DNA from: Prochlorococcus sp. AG-402-M15
Lineage (GTDB): Bacteria > Cyanobacteriota > Cyanobacteriia > PCC-6307 > Cyanobiaceae
Reading direction: 5' to 3'
NCBI GenBank assembly: GCA_003216615.1
Contig: QCIP01000004.1
Coordinates: 1-64,000 of the forward strand
DNA: 64,000 bases
Part shown: positions 19,517 to 28,101 of the stretch, one piece after another
How the letters are laid out: each line of letters starts with the position of its first letter
Numbering within the stretch: the stretch's first letter is position 1
The notes under the pieces: model-generated
Seen by the model: only the letters and a program-made list of their open reading frames with translations
Told to the model about the DNA's origin: nothing
Database searches by the model: none
Made by a program: the position numbers and the translations under genes

Positions 19517-20560
19517 ATGAGTTTGTCTAACACATCTGCAAATAAGAATCGCGCTAATTCTGTTCCTAGCGAACGTTTATGGTTAAGGTCAGAATTAATG
19601 GGAACTCAAGTTATAACTACTGATACTGGGAGGCGTCTAGGCGTAGTTGGTGAAGTTGTTGTTGATATTGACAGAAGAGAGGTGGTCGCTTTGGGACTAC
19701 GAGATAATCCATTCACAAGATTTTTACCAGGTTTGCCAAAATGGATGCCCTTAGAAAGTATAAAGCAAGTTGGAGATGTCATATTAGTCGACTCTCTAGA
19801 TTCTTTGAGTGAAAGTTTTTCTCCGGAAAGATATGGAAAGGTAATTAATTGTCAGGTGATTACAGAATCTGGGCAGCTATTAGGTAGAGTTCTTGGGTTT
19901 TCGTTTGATATCGAGACTGGGAATTTAATTTCTCTTGTAATGGGTGCAGTTGGTGTTCCACTTTTAGGCGAAGGAGTTTTAAGTACTTGGGAAATTCCTG
20001 TTGAGGAAATTGTAAGTAGTGGCACGGATAGGATTATTGTTTATGAAGGTGCTGAAGAGAAATTGAACCAATTAAGTAGTGGACTTCTTGAGAAATTTGG
20101 AGTAGGAAGTTCTTCGTGGGATGAGAGGGAATCAAATAGATACTCAGCAAATCTTGTACCAGTTGAGAATCAGTTACTGTCAGGTTCAGAATCAGAACAG
20201 CAAAACAATTTGGTTGAGGAATATGAAGAAGTTGTCGACCAAGATGATTATGAAGATGATTATGAAGATGAACTTGAATATGTTGAAATCAAGGGCTCTT
20301 CAGAGGAAATAAAAAATAGAAAAAAGCTATATATGGATAATGATTATTCAGATCAGATCGATAATCAAAATAGTGTCAATCAAATAGATGAAGAAAGGAA
20401 TATTGATTTTAAGCAAAAGAAACAATCAACTTCTAATTTCGCTTCGAAAAGACCAATTCAAAATGCAACAGAAACTTTAGATATTGAACCCCTAGATGAA
20501 CAAAATTTAGTTAAAGACAATAAAAAATCAGAAAAGTTTGAAATTGATGATCCTTGGTAA
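19517..20560 (+). CDS. PRC-barrel domain protein with acidic tail
   Basis: This 347-residue protein has two PRC-barrel-like domains, about residues 25-100 (LRSELMGTQVITTDTGRR...) and 110-180 (VITESGQLLGRVLG...). PRC barrels are beta-barrel modules found in RimM, photosynthetic reaction-centre H subunits and other adaptor proteins. The second half is polar and acidic, with a DDYEDDYEDELEY run near residue 243, and probably disordered. Cyanobacterial proteins with paired PRC barrels are uncharacterised. It follows smc by 45 bp and may be co-transcribed. Confidence 0.8.
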   Translation: MSLSNTSANKNRANSVPSERLWLRSELMGTQVITTDTGRRLGVVGEVVVDIDRREVVALGLRDNPFTRFLPGLPKWMPLESIKQVGDVILVDSLDSLSESFSPERYGKVINCQVITESGQLLGRVLGFSFDIETGNLISLVMGAVGVPLLGEGVLSTWEIPVEEIVSSGTDRIIVYEGAEEKLNQLSSGLLEKFGVGSSSWDERESNRYSANLVPVENQLLSGSESEQQNNLVEEYEEVVDQDDYEDDYEDELEYVEIKGSSEEIKNRKKLYMDNDYSDQIDNQNSVNQIDEERNIDFKQKKQSTSNFASKRPIQNATETLDIEPLDEQNLVKDNKKSEKFEIDDPW

Positions 20561-20563
20561 TTG

Positions 20564-21829
20564 TTAAAGTTTCTTTATTGAATTAATAATTATAGAAGCA
20601 AGTTTTTCTGCAGCACCTTTGTCACCTCTCTCTTTTTTTAAATTATCACTAATACTTTTTAATTGATCCCTATTTTTAATAAGGAATAATACTTCTCTTG
20701 CAATTTTCTTAGGAGAAATATTTCCTATTTTTTCAGGTACAATCATTCTTTTAGCATTAATATTTGGCCAAGCAAAAAACTTCTTTTTTTTAAAATAGAA
20801 ATATTTAATTATAAAAGTTATGAATCTATTTATAAATGGAATTTTCCCAATTATTCCATAAATACCATCCCAGGCATTCATTTTATTTAAATGTTGAGTT
20901 GGTAGAACAACTAACATCGGAAGAGCAATTGCAGCTAATTCTGCAGTATTTGCTCCTACAGTTGTAATCGCAAGGTCACATTCTTTTAATATTTCATAGC
21001 AAGGATGTTTCTTAATTAGATAAATTTTTGTATTTTTTGATGTTTCAATTACATAATCAAAATAGAAGTCATTGATGTTTTTGATTGTTTTGATTTTTGA
21101 TGAATAATATTTTGTAATTGGATTTCTCTCGCTTTGAAAAAATAAATATTCACTTTTATTAGTAGTTGGGGCAATGGGAATTATGAAATTTATATTTTGA
21201 TTTTCTTTAGCTATATGATCTGCAATTTCTAAGAAGAAAGGAATTCCGACAGAGAGCTTGGCTTTTTTAGAACCAGGCAATAAAGCAATATAGTGTTTTT
21301 CTTTATTTTTTAATGATATTTGACTACTAAGTTTGATATCTGCCATCAAATCGCCAATGATTTGACATTTATATTTATATCTTTCAGGAATTAACTCTTT
21401 TACTTTTATATTCATAGCAGCTATTTGGTTAGTCCATTGAGGCCATCGCGCAATCCATTCGGCATATGTGATATTTAAATAACCTAATCTTTTAGCTATT
21501 AAAATGCTCCAAAATTGATCCCCCCCAAGGAAAATAACTACCCCTTTTTTTGGCCAATTGGCAAAAGAATGTGGCTTTATTAATAATTTCCAAAAACTTT
21601 TGGCTTTTGTAATTAATTCGAATTTATTCCATGAATCTGCAACAATAAATTCTTTACCAGTAGCATTTGGGCAAGGAACAAGGACTAACCTAAGAGTGAA
21701 ATAAAGTTTATCGTCATCACGTAGAGATTTATTTATTTTGTGAAGCTCATCCACTACAGGATTTACCCACGTAGCTAATTCCCCAGGACCATTAGAAACT
21801 ATAACTACTGCAACTGATTTTTTTTGCAT
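20564..21829 (-). CDS. LpxB-like lipid-A-disaccharide synthase-related protein (TIGR03492 type)
   Basis: This is a cytoplasmic or membrane-associated GT-B glycosyltransferase-like protein of about 421 residues. The start ATG at 21829 is chosen; ATG 21850 (7 residues longer) would leave only 4 bases after the tRNA. The N terminus VVIVSNGPGELATWVNPVV, the LLPGSKKAKLS segment and the CDLAITTVGANTAELAAIALPMLVVLPTQ segment match the LpxB fold. Marine picocyanobacteria lack a classical lipid A pathway in full, and this cyanobacterial group is distinct from true LpxB, so its acceptor is unknown. Confidence 0.75.
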   Translation of the reverse strand: MQKKSVAVVIVSNGPGELATWVNPVVDELHKINKSLRDDDKLYFTLRLVLVPCPNATGKEFIVADSWNKFELITKAKSFWKLLIKPHSFANWPKKGVVIFLGGDQFWSILIAKRLGYLNITYAEWIARWPQWTNQIAAMNIKVKELIPERYKYKCQIIGDLMADIKLSSQISLKNKEKHYIALLPGSKKAKLSVGIPFFLEIADHIAKENQNINFIIPIAPTTNKSEYLFFQSERNPITKYYSSKIKTIKNINDFYFDYVIETSKNTKIYLIKKHPCYEILKECDLAITTVGANTAELAAIALPMLVVLPTQHLNKMNAWDGIYGIIGKIPFINRFITFIIKYFYFKKKKFFAWPNINAKRMIVPEKIGNISPKKIAREVLFLIKNRDQLKSISDNLKKERGDKGAAEKLASIIINSIKKL

Positions 21830-21854
21830 TGCAGTTAAACCAGAATTCATTAAA

Positions 21855-21936
21855 TGCGGACGGCGAGACTTGAACTCGCAAGGCCTAAGCCACACGCTCC
21901 TTAGACGTGCGCGTCTACCAATTCCGCCACGTCCGC
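21855..21936 (-). tRNA. tRNA-Leu, anticodon AAG
   Basis: An 82-nt class II tRNA folds on the minus strand: acceptor GCGGACG/CGTCCGC, D arm with AATTGGTAGA loop, anticodon arm CACGT-CTAAGGA-GCGTG, a long variable arm, and T arm GCGAG-TTCAAGT-CTCGC. The discriminator is A (21855) and CCA is not encoded. The loop reads C32 T33 A34 A35 G36, so the anticodon is AAG (Leu, CUU), rather than the GAG common in bacteria. The sequence just 5' of it (21946-21961) is markedly GC-rich. Confidence 0.92.
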
Positions 21937-22196
21937 AAAGGGTTGTCGAGCACCGGCGGGTGACTAAACCTTAAAAATATCATACATTATTGACTGAAAT
22001 AAGAATGTAGTTCTAAAAGATAATTTTTGAATGTGATGTATTATTTTTCTATTGCATAAAACAAATATTTATACTTATTTAACGTTCTAGGTTGTATTGT
22101 AAAAAATGTCCTCTGATCACTAAAAAATTTTGTTAAATACTTTGGTAAAGAATATTTATTTTAAGTCATTTTCATTTCTTTAATTTAATTTTTATA

Positions 22197-23546
22197 ATGG
22201 TTGAAAAAGTTTTAATTGCTAATCGTGGAGAAATAGCTTTACGAATTGTCAGAAGTTGTAGAGAATTAGGTATTGCAACAGTTGCAGTTTTTAGCACTAT
22301 AGATAAAAAAGCATTGCATGTTCAGCTTGCTGATGAAGCGGTTTGCGTTGGAGACTCGTTAAGTAATAAGAGCTATTTAAACATTCCAAATATACTTGCT
22401 GCTGCTACATCGAGAGGAGTTGATGCTATTCATCCTGGTTATGGATTTCTTGCTGAAAATGATAAATTTGCTGAGATGTGTAATGATCATGGCATAGTTT
22501 TTATTGGTCCATCTCCTAAAGCTATTAGATCTATGGGAGATAAATCTACAGCTAAAGAAACTATGGAGGCAGTGGGAGTTCCAACAGTACCTGGTAGTAA
22601 AGGCTTGTTATCAAATGTTGATGAGGCTTATAAATTGGCAGATGATATTGGTTATCCGGTAATTATTAAAGCGACAGCTGGAGGAGGTGGAAGAGGCATG
22701 AGGTTGGTTGAAAACGCTGATAATCTTGAAAAAATGTTTAAAGCAGCTCAGGGTGAGGCAGAAGCAGCTTTTGGTAATGATGGTTTATATATGGAGAAAT
22801 TTATAAAGAAGCCAAGACATGTAGAAATTCAAATTTTGGCGGATAGGTCGGGTAACGTTGTTCATTTAGGAGAGCGAGATTGTTCAGTTCAAAGAAGACA
22901 TCAGAAGTTATTGGAAGAGTCTCCTAGCCCTGCAATTAACACTGAACTAAGAAAAAAAATGGGAAACGCAGCTATTGCTGCTGCAAAAAGTATCGGTTAC
23001 GAAGGAGCTGGTACGGTTGAATTTTTAGTTGATGATGATGAGAATTTTTATTTTATGGAGATGAATACTAGGATTCAAGTCGAACATCCTGTCACTGAAA
23101 TGGTTACAGGAGTTGATTTAATAGCTGAGCAAATTAAAATCGCAAGCGGAGTGAACTTGGAATTTAATCAGGATGATATTCATTTAAATGGTCATGCCAT
23201 TGAATGTAGGATTAACGCCGAAGATCCTTCTCATAATTTCCGACCATCACCTGGAAAAATAACTGGTTGGCTTCCTCCTGGCGGTCCTGGTGTAAGGGTT
23301 GATAGTCATGTTTATACCGGTTATGAAATACCTCCATTCTATGACTCATTAATTGGTAAATTAATAGTCTGGGGGAAAGACCGTAATACTGCAATTAAAC
23401 GTATGAATAGGGCTTTAAATGAATGTGCAGTAACTGGTATTCCTACAACAATTAACTTTCATCTAACTTTATTGAATAAATCTAAATTTAAGGAAGGTAA
23501 GATACATACTAAATATGTAGAAGAAGAATTATTGCCAAATTACTGA
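22197..23546 (+). CDS. accC: Acetyl-CoA carboxylase, biotin carboxylase subunit
   Basis: AccC carboxylates biotin on the BCCP subunit using ATP and bicarbonate, feeding fatty acid synthesis. The 449-residue protein is full length. The N-terminal pre-ATP-grasp domain starts [18 protein letters not shown]. The ATP-binding loop ([12 protein letters not shown]) and the catalytic [14 protein letters not shown] motif follow, and the C-terminal biotin carboxylase domain is intact. The 260 bp upstream holds no gene that I can support and probably contains its promoter and a long 5' leader. Confidence 0.97.
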   Translation: MVEKVLIANRGEIALRIVRSCRELGIATVAVFSTIDKKALHVQLADEAVCVGDSLSNKSYLNIPNILAAATSRGVDAIHPGYGFLAENDKFAEMCNDHGIVFIGPSPKAIRSMGDKSTAKETMEAVGVPTVPGSKGLLSNVDEAYKLADDIGYPVIIKATAGGGGRGMRLVENADNLEKMFKAAQGEAEAAFGNDGLYMEKFIKKPRHVEIQILADRSGNVVHLGERDCSVQRRHQKLLEESPSPAINTELRKKMGNAAIAAAKSIGYEGAGTVEFLVDDDENFYFMEMNTRIQVEHPVTEMVTGVDLIAEQIKIASGVNLEFNQDDIHLNGHAIECRINAEDPSHNFRPSPGKITGWLPPGGPGVRVDSHVYTGYEIPPFYDSLIGKLIVWGKDRNTAIKRMNRALNECAVTGIPTTINFHLTLLNKSKFKEGKIHTKYVEEELLPNY

Positions 23547-23564
23547 GGAATAATTAAGTAATCT

Positions 23565-23879
23565 CTATGAAATATGTGTATTTAGTGCAAGTTTTATAAG
23601 TCCTTGTTGACCAACTAAAATCTCTCTTAAAAAACTTATAACTCCAATCCAAATTACGGGTCCCACATCAACTCCGCCTATAGGGGGAATTATTTTTCTT
23701 GTTAAATTCAGAATAGAGCTTGATGGTATTGAAATTAAAAACCATAAACCTTTACTTAAATCAATTTTAGGGTACCAAGTAAGAATTAATCTTATTAAAA
23801 AAACTATAGTTAGATAAGATAGAGAGATTCCTAAACTAACATCTAAAATTTGGAGAGAGTTTACAAGCAAGGAAATCAC
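23565..23879 (-). CDS. YggT-family membrane protein
   Basis: This 104-residue protein has two membrane-spanning regions, with the family pattern VFLIRLILTWYP in the first half and LNLTRKIIPPIGGVDVGPVIW between the helices. YggT proteins (CcmF/Ycf19 relatives) take part in membrane protein or thylakoid organisation in some bacteria and chloroplasts, but no biochemical role is fixed. The start is GTG. It is convergent with accC (18 bp) and divergent from psbX (81 bp). Confidence 0.85.
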   Translation of the reverse strand: MISLLVNSLQILDVSLGISLSYLTIVFLIRLILTWYPKIDLSKGLWFLISIPSSSILNLTRKIIPPIGGVDVGPVIWIGVISFLREILVGQQGLIKLALNTHIS

Positions 23880-23960
23880 AATTATTTAATTCATCTTAAT
23901 AAATAACCCATTGAAACGTATTTAATTCGTATTATAAATTGAGAATTTAATCTTTAAACA

Positions 23961-24146
23961 GTGTTTCAAATCTCAAATTTATTACTAGCTGCAGATATTT
24001 CTGCTGAAGTTGCAAATAATTCCGCAGTTGGAATGATAGGTAGTTTTATCGCAGCTGCTTTACTTATCGTTATTCCAGCGACTGCATTTTTGATTTTTGT
24101 TAGTCAGAAAGATTCTCTTGAACGTACTTCTACTGGAAGACGCTAG
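23961..24146 (+). CDS. psbX: Photosystem II protein PsbX
   Basis: PsbX is a single-span thylakoid protein of the photosystem II core near cytochrome b559 and the quinone channel. The 61-residue product has an N-terminal extension ([17 protein letters not shown]) before the family-like segment [33 protein letters not shown]; classical PsbX is about 40 residues. The longer form is typical of Prochlorococcus and marine Synechococcus. The start is GTG. It sits upstream of the ycf66-like gene on the same strand. Confidence 0.88.
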   Translation: MFQISNLLLAADISAEVANNSAVGMIGSFIAAALLIVIPATAFLIFVSQKDSLERTSTGRR

Positions 24147-24180
24147 TTTTTGTAGAAGTTTTAAGTACACTATATATATA

Positions 24181-24200
24181 GGGTTATTTAAGACCCTTTT
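24181..24200 (+). terminator. Weak terminator or attenuator after psbX
   Basis: GGGT (24181-24184) can pair with ACCC, followed by TTTT and an A-rich stretch. The stem is only four base pairs with an 8-nt loop, so it would separate psbX from the ycf66-like gene only partially. Confidence 0.3.
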
Positions 24201-24224
24201 AAAAATAAATTTTGGAGAAAGAAT

Positions 24225-25151
24225 GTGGTCAATGCTAGTCTCAATTGGGCCAGTATTGTTGGAATAGTTCTCGCGGTATGTGGAGGCGGCCTTTACTTTT
24301 TAAGGTCTTTTAAACCTGCATTAGCAAGAGATTATGATGTTTTCTTTGCAGCTATAGGCCTTTTGTGCGGAGGAATATTATTTTTTCAAGGCTGGAGATT
24401 AGATCCTATCCTTCAGTTTGGTCAATTTTTGTTAGCTGGAACTACAGTTTTTTTCGGATATGAAAGTGTGCGATTAAGGGGAGTTGCTACTGATCAAGCT
24501 AGAAGGTCATCTTATTTTGATGATGATCCCATTTCTGACGTGCCCAGAAATTCTAGAGGTCGATTTAATGAAGATTACGATCGGTTTGAAGAAACTGAAA
24601 GATTATCAAGAAGATTTAAACCTCAAGAAGATGAGTTTGAAGAAGATGATATGCAGGTGAGATCTCGTAGGAGGAATGTTTCAAGAGCTATACCTGCTTC
24701 TGCTGAAAGTAGAAGCAGGACATCTTCAAGATTGGTTAATCAGTTTGACAATGACGAACCTACGAGAAGAAGAAAGACTTCTGAAGATAGAAGTATTAAT
24801 GAATCAGTAAAAAATAACTTCGGTGAGAGGAGAAACTTATCTCGGAATGAAGTGAAAACAGGATCAAGACCTAGAATGAATAGGACAGTATCTAGACAAG
24901 AAAATATTGCTGCTACTGATAATTCTTCTCCATTAAGAAAGAAATCCAACAGATCTTCTATTAGGCAGCAAACTTCAAAAGAGCAAGTTGAAGATGCTTC
25001 ATTTAAAGATGCTAGTTCAGCAAAAAAACCTCGTCAGACTAGAAGAGCTAGCTCTCCAAGAAGTTCCACTTCCAAAAATCAATCTGGTAGATATACAGTT
25101 GGGACCAATAAAAATAAACCTAGAGATAATAGTTCTAGATTTGATGATTAA
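24225..25151 (+). CDS. Ycf66-family membrane protein with long basic tail
   Basis: The first 90 residues contain about three hydrophobic helices (WASIVGIVLAVCGGGLYFLRSF, DVFFAAIGLLCGGILFFQGW, ILQFGQFLLAGTTVFFGYES), the pattern of the Ycf66 family of plastids and cyanobacteria, whose function is unknown. The remaining 210 or so residues are rich in Arg, Ser, Asp and Lys without hydrophobic segments, likely disordered and on the cytoplasmic side. The start is GTG with a GGAGAAAG ribosome-binding site. The position directly behind psbX suggests a thylakoid role. Confidence 0.85.
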   Translation: MVNASLNWASIVGIVLAVCGGGLYFLRSFKPALARDYDVFFAAIGLLCGGILFFQGWRLDPILQFGQFLLAGTTVFFGYESVRLRGVATDQARRSSYFDDDPISDVPRNSRGRFNEDYDRFEETERLSRRFKPQEDEFEEDDMQVRSRRRNVSRAIPASAESRSRTSSRLVNQFDNDEPTRRRKTSEDRSINESVKNNFGERRNLSRNEVKTGSRPRMNRTVSRQENIAATDNSSPLRKKSNRSSIRQQTSKEQVEDASFKDASSAKKPRQTRRASSPRSSTSKNQSGRYTVGTNKNKPRDNSSRFDD

Positions 25152-25391
25152 TTATAAGATTCCGGCCCATTTTAGAAATGATTGTTGGCTCAATAGTTCA
25201 ATTAATATTATCGCTAGAAATCCAAGCATTGCGAATCTACCGTTAGTTATTTCTGAATAGTTACTCCATCCAAACTTGTACATATCTGTATCATCATCAA
25301 TATTTTCTTTAGCAACAATCTTGATATCTTCTTCTAAATCATTATCAATGGAAATGTTCTCTAACTCATCTCCTTCTTCACCAGTTTTCAT
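25152..25391 (-). CDS. hli: High-light-inducible protein (HLIP)
   Basis: HLIPs are one-helix relatives of light-harvesting antenna proteins that bind chlorophyll and carotenoid and protect photosystems under stress. From the ATG at 25391 the product has 79 residues. An acidic N-terminal extension is followed by the chlorophyll-binding motif EITNGRFAMLGFLAIILIEL, with the expected Glu, Asn/Arg and glycine spacing. It lies 10 bp behind the ABC transporter gene on the same strand, so it probably shares its transcript. Confidence 0.92.
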   Translation of the reverse strand: MKTGEEGDELENISIDNDLEEDIKIVAKENIDDDTDMYKFGWSNYSEITNGRFAMLGFLAIILIELLSQQSFLKWAGIL

Positions 25392-25401
25392 AAAAAATAA
25401 T

Positions 25402-27384
25402 TTAGTTATCAAAATTATAGTTTTTTGTAGGTAACAATTGCCAATTACCTTTACCATTTAGAGCTAAAACATTATTATGAAATTCTTTAAGAGTTGGACG
25501 ATGCCCAACGCTTATCAGAGAAAGTTCTCTTTTAATTAGCAAACTATATAGATATTTTTCTGTTTCAATATCTAATGCACTAGTAGCTTCATCAAGTACT
25601 GCAAATTGAGGGGAATTCAGTAAAAGCCTTGCAAAAGCGAGTCTTTGTTGTTCCCCTAGAGATAATATTCTTGGCCAATCTTGCTTGATATCAAGATCCG
25701 GATATCTAGTAAGAATAGAATTAAGATTAACTTCTTTAAGAACAGAGAATAAGTGATCGTCGCTAAATTTGTTGACTTCAGTTGGGTAACAAAGTTGCTC
25801 TCTCAGTGAACCTAAAATCATGTATGGCTTTTGGGGAATAAAAAGTAAATCTCCTGTTTTTGGCTTTTGTATTAACCCTTTATCAGGTTGCCACAAACCA
25901 CTAATCATTCTTAAAAGTGAGGTTTTACCACATCCTGAAGGACCAGTGATCAAAAGAGTATCTCTATTATTAATATTGATACTTAAATCCCTAATAATGG
26001 GATTATTAGAGCCAGGAGTGTACAAATCAGCATTTTTTATCAGTATTTCAGGTTTGTTAGTAATAGAGATATTATTTTTTGATGGTTTTTCTTTGCTTAT
26101 TAACTCAACTTCAGATTGAAAACCCTCTAGTCTGCTAATGCCTGCAGTAAACTTTGCTAGCTCATCTATCTGATTAACTATAAAAAATAGCGATCCTTCG
26201 ACCATATTAAATGCAAAATTTGCTTGTACAAATTTGCCGTAATCAATCGTTCCATTGAAATATGGAATAGCCATAATTAAATAGGGAAAAAATACTCCAG
26301 CGTAATTAGTCGATCTCTTCATAGTAAATATTATCGTTTTCCAGATAATGAGTAGATTGAAATTTTTTACTAAGACTCCAAGTCTTCTTTGATTTTCAAC
26401 ATTTTCTGGGTATTCTCCTGAATAAAACGCAATTGCTTCGGAGTTATTTCTTATGTGAACTAAGCCATATCTAAAATCAGCTTCATATCTTAATTGATCA
26501 AAATTAATTTTAACTAATCTTTTTCCTGCATATATTAGAAGGGAAGAGGCTATTGCAGCGAATGTAAATAGTGAAAAGGTTAATGTTCTACTTATAGTGT
26601 AAAGGATCAGAATATTCAGAGAAAAAGTCAAAATTGCGTCAAATATACCAATCGTGAAAGTTAAGCTTTGTTCAGTAAATGATTTTGTATCTTCAGAAAT
26701 TCGCTGGTCTGGGTTGTCAACATCGGTTGCTTGCTCATCATTTGGATTAAGCTTGAAGTAGGCTCTATTAGTTAGATACTGGCTGATCAGACTCTTTGAT
26801 AACCATTCTCTCCAAATAATGCTCAATTTTAGAGTAAAGAAAATTTGTAGAGCTCTTATTGGTAATGCAAAAATAAAGCATGAGGCGTATATTGCTAAGA
26901 TTCTATAGAAACCATCTTGTTCTTTTTGAACTAAGGCATTTGTTAAATCTCTAGCAATAAAACCAATACCTGCATTTATACCGTTGATTGCTAAAAGCAT
27001 TAGTACAATTACTCCTAGTAAAATCCAGTGAATCCATCTTTTTGCTTTTAATTGATGCCTAAAACTAAAGAAACTTGAAGAACCAATTACGAATAATGTT
27101 GAGAAGATTAACCCCCATTTGCCAGACCAAATTGTACTAAGAGTGCCAACAACACCCCCAAAATATTTTGCTAATAATTCTGGTTGAAAATTTTCTAATA
27201 AATTTATAAGACCTGTTAGTAATACAAGAACTATTCCTCCGACGCAGAATAAAAGAGAAATTAAAAGCCAAATGAATTGTATGCCATTATTTTGATCAAT
27301 TGGTAAGAAGAAAGGTTGAGATAATCGTCTTAACTTTTGTAATTGCAATATAATTTTTGATTTATTATTAACAGTTGTATTCAT
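25402..27384 (-). CDS. ABC transporter, fused permease-ATPase, SbmA/BacA (ABCD) type
   Basis: This is a 660-residue half-transporter. An N-terminal soluble stretch and six or so membrane helices cover about residues 30-420; this permease domain (ALTNGINAGIGFIARD..., WREWLSKSLISQYL, DNPDQRISED) is the ABC_membrane_2 type of peroxisomal ABCD proteins and bacterial SbmA/BacA-like exporters. The ATPase domain follows with Walker A GPSGCGKTSLL, signature LSLGEQQRLAFARLL (LSLGE, not LSGGQ) and Walker B FAVLDEATSALD. In this family substrates include peptides and fatty acyl or vitamin compounds; the substrate here is unknown. Confidence 0.9.
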   Translation of the reverse strand: MNTTVNNKSKIILQLQKLRRLSQPFFLPIDQNNGIQFIWLLISLLFCVGGIVLVLLTGLINLLENFQPELLAKYFGGVVGTLSTIWSGKWGLIFSTLFVIGSSSFFSFRHQLKAKRWIHWILLGVIVLMLLAINGINAGIGFIARDLTNALVQKEQDGFYRILAIYASCFIFALPIRALQIFFTLKLSIIWREWLSKSLISQYLTNRAYFKLNPNDEQATDVDNPDQRISEDTKSFTEQSLTFTIGIFDAILTFSLNILILYTISRTLTFSLFTFAAIASSLLIYAGKRLVKINFDQLRYEADFRYGLVHIRNNSEAIAFYSGEYPENVENQRRLGVLVKNFNLLIIWKTIIFTMKRSTNYAGVFFPYLIMAIPYFNGTIDYGKFVQANFAFNMVEGSLFFIVNQIDELAKFTAGISRLEGFQSEVELISKEKPSKNNISITNKPEILIKNADLYTPGSNNPIIRDLSININNRDTLLITGPSGCGKTSLLRMISGLWQPDKGLIQKPKTGDLLFIPQKPYMILGSLREQLCYPTEVNKFSDDHLFSVLKEVNLNSILTRYPDLDIKQDWPRILSLGEQQRLAFARLLLNSPQFAVLDEATSALDIETEKYLYSLLIKRELSLISVGHRPTLKEFHNNVLALNGKGNWQLLPTKNYNFDN

Positions 27385-27428
27385 TACTAATCTAATATTT
27401 ATAGAATCAATTATATCTATTATTAAGC

Positions 27429-27707
27429 CTATTTACCAAAGCCAATAAATGAAAGTGCCCAGTCTGGAAGATGCAGGTAACTCAAAATGTATACGTCAAA
27501 TTCATGAACTTTTGTTATGGATTTATCCAGCCCCCACCAAACTAAAAAAGGTAAATTAAATAAAATTTGTAATTGCCATTTATAAGTTAGAACTTTCCAA
27601 ATTTTCGTAAGTGTAGTTTTGTGAGTTTTATCTAAATTTTCCCAATTTCTGGAAATTAAATTAAATAAATTCTTTGAGTTTGAATTTAATGATTCAGGAG
27701 TATTCAT
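27429..27707 (-). CDS. Conserved hypothetical protein, 92 aa
   Basis: This small protein has a polar first half (MNTPESLNSNSKNLFNLIS...) and a tryptophan-rich second half with one or two hydrophobic stretches (ILFNLPFLVWWGLD, DWALSFIGFGK). It is probably membrane-associated. It lies in a minus-strand cluster between the HIT-protein gene and the ABC transporter. I do not recognise a family. Confidence 0.75.
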   Translation of the reverse strand: MNTPESLNSNSKNLFNLISRNWENLDKTHKTTLTKIWKVLTYKWQLQILFNLPFLVWWGLDKSITKVHEFDVYILSYLHLPDWALSFIGFGK

Positions 27708-27755
27708 TTTTTATTTTTTCTTACTTATAGCTTAGAAAAAGCTTTTTCGAGAGTT

Positions 27756-28097
27756 TTAGCCTGGAGGCCATTGCATTTTTCTTCCTGATAAAAAATGAAT
27801 ATGTAAATGAAAAACTGTTTGTCCAGATTCTTCACCAGTATTAATTACAGTTCTCCAATTATTTAAATTTTTTGATTTAGCTATTTTGCTGCCTACACAC
27901 AATAAATGCCCTAATAAGTCTGCATCACTTTCTAGGCATTCATATAAACTGACTATTGGTTTTTTGGGGATCACTAAATAATGAATTGGAGCCTGAGCCT
28001 GGATATCTTCAAATGCGATACAAAACTCATCTTCATAAAGCTTATTGCAGGGAATTTCTTCATTAATTATTTTTTGAAATATTGTAGTTTCAGTCAT
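27756..28097 (-). CDS. HIT-family (histidine triad) nucleotide hydrolase
   Basis: This 113-residue HINT-type protein has the FQKIINEEIPCNKLYEDE start and the HLHIH histidine triad with H97, H99 and H101 intact. Such proteins hydrolyse adenosine phosphoramidates and related AMP adducts; the physiological substrate is not known. It is 4 bp downstream of def on the same strand and is probably co-transcribed with it. Confidence 0.93.
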   Translation of the reverse strand: MTETTIFQKIINEEIPCNKLYEDEFCIAFEDIQAQAPIHYLVIPKKPIVSLYECLESDADLLGHLLCVGSKIAKSKNLNNWRTVINTGEESGQTVFHLHIHFLSGRKMQWPPG

Positions 28098-28101
28098 TAA
28101 A

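Noticed and set aside
21851-21895. N-terminal extension of the LpxB-like frame
   Set aside because: These codons lie within the tRNA-Leu sequence and cannot be the true start.
21940-22196. Riboswitch or small RNA upstream of accC
   Set aside because: Apart from a short GC-rich patch next to the tRNA, no stable fold or known riboswitch core could be recognised by eye.
27733-27746. Perfect 14-bp palindrome GAAAAAGCTTTTTC
   Set aside because: Pure A/T tracts around AGCT are common in this base composition; no stem-loop with a terminator T run and no clear promoter context.
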